From Methylobacterium sp. W2 (GTDB lineage Bacteria > Pseudomonadota > Alphaproteobacteria > Rhizobiales > Beijerinckiaceae), in NCBI RefSeq assembly GCF_020662345.1, contig NZ_VMOA01000054.1, forward strand, positions 1 to 36,404: a DNA stretch of 36,404 nucleotides, given 5' to 3'. Below are positions 30,700 to 36,404 of the stretch, piece by piece. Below the pieces are notes generated by a model. That model ran no database searches and had not been told where the DNA came from. It was given only the letters and a program-made list of their open reading frames with translations. A program made the translations under genes and the position numbers. Each line of letters opens with the position of its first letter. The first letter of the stretch is position 1.

Positions 30700-31464
30700 T
30701 CACTCGGCGAAGGCCTGGGCGAAGCGCGTCAAGGTGGGCTCGTCGGTGAGATCGAGGCGCAGCGGCGTCACCGAGATGCGATTCTCGGCGATGGCCTTCA
30801 GGTCGGTGCCGTGGCCGGGCTCGAACCGCGCCTTGGCGAAGGCGAGCCAGAAATACGGGTTGCCGCGCCCGTCATGGCGCGCATCGATGGCCAGCAGCGC
30901 CTGGTTGCGCATGCCCTGCGCGGCCACGGCGGTGCCGGCGACCTCCTCGGGCTCGCAATCGGGGAAGTTGACGTTGACGACGATGCCGGGCTCGATCCCG
31001 ATCTCCAAAATCTTCTTCACCACGCCCGGGCCGTGATGGGCGGCGCAGGCCCACTTGATCGCCCCACGCCCGCCCGCACCGTAGGCCTGGCTCAGGGCGA
31101 TGGAGCGCACGTTGAGGATGGTGCCCTCCATCGCCGCCGCGATGGTGCCGGAATAGGTCACGTCCTCGGCGACGTTCTGGCCGCGATTGACCCCGGACAG
31201 GACGAGGTCCGGCCCGTGGTCCTTGAGGATGTGGCGCACCCCCATGATCACGCAATCGGAGGGCGTGCCCTTCACGGCGAAGCGCTTCTCGGAGACCTGG
31301 CGCAGGCGCAGGGGGTCGTTGAGTGAGAGCGAGTGCGAGACGCCGGACTGGTCGCTCTCGGGCGCCACGACCCAGACGTCGTCGGATAGGGTCCGGGCGA
31401 TGCCCTCCAGGGTTTCGAGGCCCGGCGCATGGATGCCGTCGTCGTTGGTGACCAGGATGCGCAT
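30700..31464 (-). CDS. surE: 5'/3'-nucleotidase SurE
   Basis: A 254-residue metal-dependent nucleoside monophosphatase. Starts at ATG 31464 with the SurE opening MRILVTNDDGIHAPGL (Asp8, Asp9 metal ligands), then APESDQSGVSHSLS (Ser ligand), KGTPSDCV and VLSGVNRGQN (Asn ligand). The open frame extends far upstream through serS but that part is out-of-frame shadow. Its ATG shares one base with the serS stop (TGATG), implying translational coupling. Stationary-phase/stress survival role in E. coli. Confidence 0.96.
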   Translation of the reverse strand: MRILVTNDDGIHAPGLETLEGIARTLSDDVWVVAPESDQSGVSHSLSLNDPLRLRQVSEKRFAVKGTPSDCVIMGVRHILKDHGPDLVLSGVNRGQNVAEDVTYSGTIAAAMEGTILNVRSIALSQAYGAGGRGAIKWACAAHHGPGVVKKILEIGIEPGIVVNVNFPDCEPEEVAGTAVAAQGMRNQALLAIDARHDGRGNPYFWLAFAKARFEPGHGTDLKAIAENRISVTPLRLDLTDEPTLTRFAQAFAE

Positions 31465-32750
31465 CAGCTCTTCAGCCCTTCGATTTTCTCGATGCCGCCC
31501 ATGTAGGGCTTGAGAACCGACGGGATGGTGACGCTGCCGTCCGGGTTCTGGTAATTTTCCATCACGGCGATGAGGGCGCGGCCGACCGCGACGCCCGATC
31601 CGTTGAGGGTATGCACGAATTGTGCGCCCTTGCCCTCCTTCGGGCGGTAGCGCGCGTTCATCCGCCGCGCCTGGAAGTCGCCGCAGACCGAGCAGGACGA
31701 GATCTCGCGAAACGTCTCCTGCCCCGGCATCCAGACCTCGATGTCGTAGGTCTTTTGACTGGCAAAGCCCATGTCGCCGGTGCAGAGCGTCATGACCCGG
31801 TAGGTCAGGTCGAGCTTCTTCAGCACGGCTTCTGCCGAGCCGAGCATGCGCTCGTGCTCGGAGGCGGACTGATCCGGCGTGGTGATCGAGACGAGCTCGA
31901 CCTTGTTGAACTGGTGCTGGCGCAGCATGCCGCGCGTGTCCCGCCCGGCCGAACCGGCCTCGGCGCGGAAGCACGGGGTCAGCGCGGTGAAGCGTAAGGG
32001 CAGCTCGTCCTCGGAAAGGATGCTCTCGCGTACGAGATTTGTCAGCGGGACTTCGGCCGTGGGGATGAGCCAGTGCTCCTCTCCGGCCCGGAACTGGTCG
32101 TCGCGGAACTTCGGCAGCTGCGCCGTGCCGAACATCGCTTCGTCACGCACCAGGATCGGCGGCGCCACCTCCGTGTAGCCGTGCTCGCCGGTGTGAAGAT
32201 CGAGCATGAACTGGCCGAGCGCTCGCTCCAGCCGCGCGAGCTGGCCCTTGAGCACCACAAAGCGGGCGCCGGACATGCGCGAGGCCGCCTCGAAATCCAT
32301 CAGGCCGAAGGCCTCGCCGAGCTCGAAATGCTGGCGGCCGGTGGCGAGCTTGGTCCGGTTGCCGGAAAAGGCGCGGTGCTCGACATTGCCGTGTTCGTCG
32401 GCGCCTTCCGGCACCTCCGGGTTCGGGCGGTTGGGGATCGCCGCGAGGCGGTCGTCGAGGACTTTGCCGGCCTCCGTCTGGGCCGCCTCCAGGGCGGGCC
32501 CCTCCTCCTTCAGCCGCGCCACCTCGGCCATGAGTTCGGCGGCACGCGCCTCGTCCTTCGCCTTCTTCGCGCCGCCGATCTCCTTGGCGAGCGCGTTGCG
32601 CCGCTCCTGATTGGCCTGCGCCGCCGAGGTGGCGGATTTGCGCGCGTCGTCGAGGGCGATCAGCTCGGCCGAGAGCGCGCCGAGGCCGCGACGGCGCAGG
32701 GCGTCGTCGAACGCTTGCGGATTCTCGCGGATGGCGCGGATGTCGTGCAT
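31464..32750 (-). CDS. serS: Seryl-tRNA synthetase
   Basis: Class II synthetase charging tRNA-Ser (and tRNA-Sec); 428 residues. N-terminal antiparallel coiled-coil arm at about 25-100 (SATSAAQANQERRNALAKEIG, AAELMAEVARLKEEGPALEAA), which contacts the tRNA extra arm. Class II motif 2 is FRAEAGSAGRDTRGMLRQHQF and motif 3 GSGVAVGRALIAVMENYQ. ATG 32750 gives the standard MHDIRAIRENP start; the longer frame is not family-like. Overlaps surE by one base. Confidence 0.97.
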   Translation of the reverse strand: MHDIRAIRENPQAFDDALRRRGLGALSAELIALDDARKSATSAAQANQERRNALAKEIGGAKKAKDEARAAELMAEVARLKEEGPALEAAQTEAGKVLDDRLAAIPNRPNPEVPEGADEHGNVEHRAFSGNRTKLATGRQHFELGEAFGLMDFEAASRMSGARFVVLKGQLARLERALGQFMLDLHTGEHGYTEVAPPILVRDEAMFGTAQLPKFRDDQFRAGEEHWLIPTAEVPLTNLVRESILSEDELPLRFTALTPCFRAEAGSAGRDTRGMLRQHQFNKVELVSITTPDQSASEHERMLGSAEAVLKKLDLTYRVMTLCTGDMGFASQKTYDIEVWMPGQETFREISSCSVCGDFQARRMNARYRPKEGKGAQFVHTLNGSGVAVGRALIAVMENYQNPDGSVTIPSVLKPYMGGIEKIEGLKS

Positions 32751-32845
32751 GGGCGGCTCGGTTCGCTGTGAGTCGCCGACGCTTTGCAGCATCGAGGCGA
32801 CCCCGACAAGGCCGGGCATGAGACGACGGAGTATCCCCTATACCC

Positions 32846-32957
32846 CCTCATCCTGAGGCGGCGCAGCGCAGCGAAGCCCTCGAAGGAGGATTCCAGAACC
32901 AGCGATGCGGACTGGAGGCCTCCTTCGAGGCCGCTCACGCGGCACCTCAGGATGAGG
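32846..32957. repeat. Palindromic intergenic repeat, copy 2 (112 bp)
   Basis: Perfect terminal inverted repeats CCTCATCCTGAGG (32846-32858) and CCTCAGGATGAGG (32945-32957). Perfect inner pair CCTCGAAGGAGG (32878-32889) / CCTCCTTCGAGG (32919-32930). Same design as the copy at 28076-28188. It lies between tatC and serS and could fold into a cruciform or long RNA hairpin. Confidence 0.88.
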
Positions 32958-32981
32958 TGGTGGGTGGGACTTATGTGGCGA

Positions 32982-33782
32982 CTACGGCTCCAGCCCTTCC
33001 GCGACCCGCTTAGCCTTGCGGCGGCGCTCGACGCGGGCCACCGAGAAGATCGAGGCCTCGTAGAGGAGGAGCATCGGCAGGGCCAGGGACAGCTGCGAGA
33101 TCACGTCGGGCGGTGTCAGGATCGCGGCCGCCACGAAGACGAGGACGATGGCGTAACGGCGCTTTTCGCGCAGGAAGACGGTGTCGATGACGCCGATCTG
33201 GCCGAGCAGGGTGAGGATCACCGGCAGCTGGAACGCCAGCCCGAAGGCGAAGATCAGGGTCATGATGAGCGAGAGATACTCGTCCACCTTCGGCAGCAGC
33301 GAGATCGTCGCCTCTCCCGGCTGACCGACCTGCTGCAGGCTCACCGAGAACTGAATCAGCAGCGGCATCGCCAGGAAGAACACCACCAGCGAACCGAGCA
33401 CGAAAAAGATCGGCGTGGCGACGAGGTAGGGCAGGAAGGCTTGGCGCTCGTTGCGGTAGAGGCCCGGGGCTACGAAGGCATAGATCTGTGTGGCGATGAC
33501 CGGGAAGGCAAGGAAGCCCGCGCCGAACACGCTGAGCTTGATGTTGGTGAACACCTGTTCGAGGAAGTGCGTCGCGATGAGCTGCGCCTTCTCCGGGCCG
33601 ACGATGGAGACGTAGGGGTGGAGCAGGATGTTGTAGATGTGTCGCGAGACGAAGAAGCACGCGAAGAACATCACGACGAACGCCGCCAGTGACTTGATCA
33701 GCCGCGAGCGCAACTCGATCAGGTGGTCGAGGAGCGGCGCGCGCGACGCCTCGACCTCGGATTCGTCGACCGGATCGATCAT
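32982..33782 (-). CDS. tatC: Sec-independent translocase TatC
   Basis: Six-helix core receptor of twin-arginine export, binding RR signal peptides; 266 residues. Visible: APLLDHLIELRSRLIKSL (N-terminal recognition region), FVAPGLYRNERQAFLPYLV, and LPKVDEYLSLIMTLIFAFGLAFQLPVI, with ILTPPDVISQLSLALPMLLLYE near the C-terminus. Its ATG overlaps the tatB stop by four bases. Downstream lies the repeat, then serS. Confidence 0.96.
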   Translation of the reverse strand: MIDPVDESEVEASRAPLLDHLIELRSRLIKSLAAFVVMFFACFFVSRHIYNILLHPYVSIVGPEKAQLIATHFLEQVFTNIKLSVFGAGFLAFPVIATQIYAFVAPGLYRNERQAFLPYLVATPIFFVLGSLVVFFLAMPLLIQFSVSLQQVGQPGEATISLLPKVDEYLSLIMTLIFAFGLAFQLPVILTLLGQIGVIDTVFLREKRRYAIVLVFVAAAILTPPDVISQLSLALPMLLLYEASIFSVARVERRRKAKRVAEGLEP

Positions 33783-34294
33783 GAGGTGGCGCCGGGCTCG
33801 GTAGGCTTGGTGGAGGGGTCGGTCTGGGCCACGGCAGTCCGGGGCGGGAGATCGGGCAGCGCGTAGTCCGGCGGGGGCGGTGGCTCGACGTTTGCCGGCT
33901 CGGCCGATGCGGGAGCCTGGATCGACGGCTCGGAGGGCGCGGGCGGGTCGTTCTCGGCGAGCTTGGCGGCCACGTTGGCCAGGGGCTGCGTGCTCGATTG
34001 CGGGCGACCGTCCACGGCGCCACGGATCTCGTCGCGGATGGTCTGGACCGGATTGAAGCTCGGCCCCATCGTGCTCGCGGAGCGCTTGATGCCGTCGACC
34101 TCACGGCGGACTTCGTCGAACTCGGCCTCGCGGATCGCCTCGTTGAACTGCGCGTGGAACTCACCGGCCATGCGACGCATCTTGCCCGTGACCTGGCCAA
34201 CGGTGCGCAGGGCCTTGGGCAGGTCCTTGGGCCCGATGACGATGAGGGCGACGCCGCCGATCAGCATCACCTCGCCCCAACTCATGTCGAACAT
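33779..34294 (-). CDS. tatB: Sec-independent translocase TatB
   Basis: A 171-residue membrane-anchored component that forms the substrate receptor with TatC. N-terminal helix 4-20 (MSWGEVMLIGGVALIVIGPKDLP, with the TatB-type GPKDLP turn), amphipathic helix ALRTVGQVTGKMRRMAGEFHAQF, then a long Pro/Ala-rich tail (PPPPDYALPDLPP). Located between tatA and tatC. Confidence 0.93.
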   Translation of the reverse strand: MFDMSWGEVMLIGGVALIVIGPKDLPKALRTVGQVTGKMRRMAGEFHAQFNEAIREAEFDEVRREVDGIKRSASTMGPSFNPVQTIRDEIRGAVDGRPQSSTQPLANVAAKLAENDPPAPSEPSIQAPASAEPANVEPPPPPDYALPDLPPRTAVAQTDPSTKPTEPGATS

Positions 34295-34444
34295 GGTGTC
34301 GCTCGTCCCGCGGCCGATGGCCTATGCCTCGTCACGACCGACGACCTAGCATGGTTCACGCAAGGCCGATCTCCGTCCGGGCGATTTCGCTCACACGAAC
34401 TCTAGGCGATCCCGTGCGGGATCGCCGATGTCGCCTGAAAGAGC

Positions 34445-34708
34445 TCAGACGACCTTGCGGTCGGCCGAGACGTGGCTTGCGGTGGCAGGTTCGCCCTGTT
34501 GAGGCAAGGTGCGCACAGGCTCGCCGTTGCTCGGCGGCGGTACGGCCGGTGCCTGCCCAGCAGGCGTCTCATCCTCGGCCATGCCCTTCTTGAAGGCCTT
34601 GATGCCCTTGGCGACGTCACCCATCAGATCGGAGATCTTGCCGCGCCCGAACAGCAGCATCACGATGCCCGCGACGATGATCCAGTGCCAGATACTCATG
34701 CTGCCCAT
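34445..34708 (-). CDS. tatA: Sec-independent translocase TatA
   Basis: An 87-residue pore-forming subunit. Transmembrane helix at about 6-20 (WHWIIVAGIVMLLFG), the FGRGKISDLMGDVAKGIKAFKKG hinge and amphipathic helix, then a short disordered tail. Met4 (34699) is an alternative start. First gene of tatABC; 150 bases separate it from tatB. Confidence 0.95.
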   Translation of the reverse strand: MGSMSIWHWIIVAGIVMLLFGRGKISDLMGDVAKGIKAFKKGMAEDETPAGQAPAVPPPSNGEPVRTLPQQGEPATASHVSADRKVV

Positions 34709-34892
34709 GGCAAACTCCTGCGCCCATGCGGTCGCCTGCCCAGCGACGCCCTCTCACGACGGATTGTCGGGAAACTAGGGATCGCGGGAAGCGAACACAA
34801 GAACCACGGGGTCTCTCGCCACGGCATTCGCGGCATCTGAGGCAATTGTGCAGTGCGTCATGGGCGCGCTGGTCGCGCCGGGAGCGTCGATC

Positions 34893-35897
34893 TCAGGCCT
34901 GGGCGGAAAGGCCCGCTTCGAAACGCGAGCGCGCCTCGGCGACATCGAAATCCGCATGCGGTGCGAGGCGGGCCAGGGCGGCCTCGGCGCGGCGCAGGGC
35001 TTCGCCGGACAGGATCGGCGTGCCCTCCAGGACGGCGCGCATTTCTTGCCGATCGCCGTTGCAATGAAGCGCGACATCGATTCCGGCAGCAAAGGCTTTC
35101 TCGGCCTTTTCGCGATAGGTGCCGTCCAGCGCCTTCATCGAGAGGTCGTCGGTCATGAGCAGGCCGTCGAACCCGATCAGGCCGCGGATCACCTGTCCGA
35201 TCACCACACTGGACTGCGTCGCGGGATGATGCGGGTCGAGGGCGGCATAGACCACGTGGGCGCTCATCGCCATCGGCAGGTCCGCCAGGGCGCGGAAGGG
35301 AACGAAGTCGTGGGCGGCGAGGCTCACGCCCTCGGCCTCGACCACGGGCAGATCCTTGTGGCTGTCGCAGGCGGCGCGACCGTGCCCGGGAATATGCTTG
35401 ATCACGGGGAGGACGCCGCCTTCCATCAGCCCCTCGGCCACCGCGCGCCCGAGGGCGATGACGGCGTGTGGATCGGTGCCATAGGCGCGGTCGCCGATGA
35501 TGTCGTGGGCACCGGCTACCGGTACGTCGAGGACGGGCGCGCAATCGACGTTGATCCCCACCGAGGCGAGATCGTGCGCCATCAGCCGTGCGCCGAGGCG
35601 CGCCATGGCGGTGCCCGACCCGTTGAGCCGGCCGAAACGAGCGCCCGCCGGATAGGACGGCCAGTGCGGCGGCCCCATGCGCTGCACCCGTCCGCCCTCC
35701 TGGTCGATCAGGATCGGCGTGTCGGCCCGGCCCGTTGTGGCGCGTAGCGCATCGGTCAGCGCCCTCACCTCGTCCGGCGAGCCGATGTTGCGCTTGAACA
35801 GGATGAAGCCCCAGGGCTGCGCGTCGCGGAAGAACGCGGCCTCCTCGTCCGAGAGGGTCCGGCCGGCACAGCCGAGGATCAGGGCGCGAGTGGTCAT
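34893..35897 (-). CDS. nagZ: Beta-N-acetylhexosaminidase NagZ
   Basis: Cytoplasmic GH3 enzyme that removes GlcNAc from GlcNAc-anhydromuramyl peptides in peptidoglycan recycling; 334 residues. PILIDQEGGRVQR (61-73) and KHIPGHG (167-173) are substrate-loop motifs; DSHKDLP (178-184) carries the Asp-His acid/base dyad. MTDDLSMKAL (248-257) supplies the catalytic Asp nucleophile (Asp250). Upstream of tatA and downstream of the SPOR gene, all on the minus strand. Confidence 0.96.
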   Translation of the reverse strand: MTTRALILGCAGRTLSDEEAAFFRDAQPWGFILFKRNIGSPDEVRALTDALRATTGRADTPILIDQEGGRVQRMGPPHWPSYPAGARFGRLNGSGTAMARLGARLMAHDLASVGINVDCAPVLDVPVAGAHDIIGDRAYGTDPHAVIALGRAVAEGLMEGGVLPVIKHIPGHGRAACDSHKDLPVVEAEGVSLAAHDFVPFRALADLPMAMSAHVVYAALDPHHPATQSSVVIGQVIRGLIGFDGLLMTDDLSMKALDGTYREKAEKAFAAGIDVALHCNGDRQEMRAVLEGTPILSGEALRRAEAALARLAPHADFDVAEARSRFEAGLSAQA

Positions 35898-36144
35898 GGG
35901 GTATGCTGCTCGGCTGGAATGGACAGACGATCCGAGGGACGTCCGTCCCTGCTCGTCCCGGTCGCGGCGGCCCTCGGATGGGCGGGGCGCGCACGGAGCG
36001 CCACCGGGATGCGAGGCGTCGACGATCGCCTTCAGGGTCGTTGCTTCGGCTTCGTCGGTCTCGAGTTCTCAGGCCCGGATCGCGGGCGCTCGGTTCACGA
36101 GGCCCGGTTCCCGGACCTCAGCTTTGACGCCCAGTTCCGGTGGC

Positions 36145-36404
36145 TCAGTTCTTGGCGACGAAGCACTGGCCGCCGGCGCCCTGCAATTCGGTGCAGAGGG
36201 TGGTCGCTTCCGCCTTGGCCAAGGGTCCGACGCGGACGCGGTAGATCGTCTTACCGCTGACCTCGGCCTGACGGATCAGGGCCGGTTTGCCGGAGAGCTG
36301 GCTGAACTTGCCCTGCATCTGCTTGAACGCGGCCTGCGCCTCGGCCTCGCTGGTGCGCACCCCGAGCTGGACCGAGTACCCGCTGATCGGCGCGGTGGAA
36401 ACCG
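36145..36404 (-). CDS. SPOR-domain cell-wall-binding protein (C-terminal part)
   Basis: The frame runs off the right edge. The visible ~86 residues are a complete SPOR domain: GYSVQLGVRTSEAEAQAAF opens it (first beta strand), IYRVRVGPLAKAEATTLC follows, and it ends AGGQCFVAKN. SPOR domains bind denuded peptidoglycan at division sites. Adjacent to nagZ, as in many alphaproteobacteria. The N-terminal anchor and linker lie outside the window. Confidence 0.9.
   Translation of the reverse strand, partial: VSTAPISGYSVQLGVRTSEAEAQAAFKQMQGKFSQLSGKPALIRQAEVSGKTIYRVRVGPLAKAEATTLCTELQGAGGQCFVAKN

Noticed and set aside
31465..31974. N-terminal extension of surE into serS
   Set aside because: The SurE motif starts exactly at ATG 31464; the extension is serS read in another frame.

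Overview
The window is high-GC (roughly two thirds G+C by eye) alphaproteobacterial chromosome, most like Methylobacterium/Methylorubrum or a close Hyphomicrobiales relative. This rests on the linkage SPOR–nagZ–tatABC–serS–surE–pcm–nlpD-like–(DUF815)–yajC–secD–secF–Mth938–phytoene-synthase-like, on aerobic CobF, on TrmFO, on an EcfG-type stress promoter, and on dense palindromic intergenic repeats. No tRNA, rRNA, CRISPR array or transposase was recognised.

Layout. (1) 1–3.4 kb is accessory DNA: the end of an unknown gene overlapping a small membrane-anchored protein, an RTX-repeat protein whose 5' part is strikingly AT-rich, a small ORF between two terminators, and a DUF4258/HTH toxin–antitoxin-like pair preceded by a perfect 19-bp palindrome. 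(2) 3.8–5.1 kb holds a PAS protein convergent with cobF. (3) 5.2–11.0 kb is a heavy-metal RND efflux operon: His/Cys-rich small protein, a double-length periplasmic adaptor, an RND pump and a DUF305 protein, with no outer-membrane factor. (4) 11.0–14.1 kb holds a small secreted protein, a serralysin-like M10 RTX metalloprotease and a hydroxypyruvate-isomerase family enzyme, all on the minus strand. (5) 14.15–16.6 kb has an ECF sigma/RskA-type anti-sigma pair facing an HtrA-like protein that has lost all three catalytic residues. (6) 16.7–22.2 kb has trmFO, two small membrane proteins, a GNAT acetyltransferase, an L-lactate permease and, divergently, a manganese catalase with a GGAAC-N16-CGTT promoter.

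(7) 22.4–26.9 kb (minus) is yajC–secD–secF–Mth938-like–squalene/phytoene-synthase-like: Sec export accessory subunits plus relatives of two mitochondrial complex I assembly factors. (8) 27.1–28.0 kb is a DUF815 ATPase on the plus strand. (9) 28.3–36.4 kb (minus) is a housekeeping block: SPOR protein, nagZ, tatA, tatB, tatC, serS, surE, pcm and an NlpD-like LytM lipoprotein. It links envelope and peptidoglycan maintenance, Tat export and stationary-phase protein repair.

Strongest leads: the complete pseudo-HtrA beside an ECF sigma module; the EcfG-type promoter of the Mn catalase; the toxin–antitoxin operator; the surE–pcm–nlpD linkage ending in a degenerate LytM protein; the complex I assembly-factor pair co-transcribed with secDF; and the duplicated His-motif/membrane-segment start of the RND adaptor.
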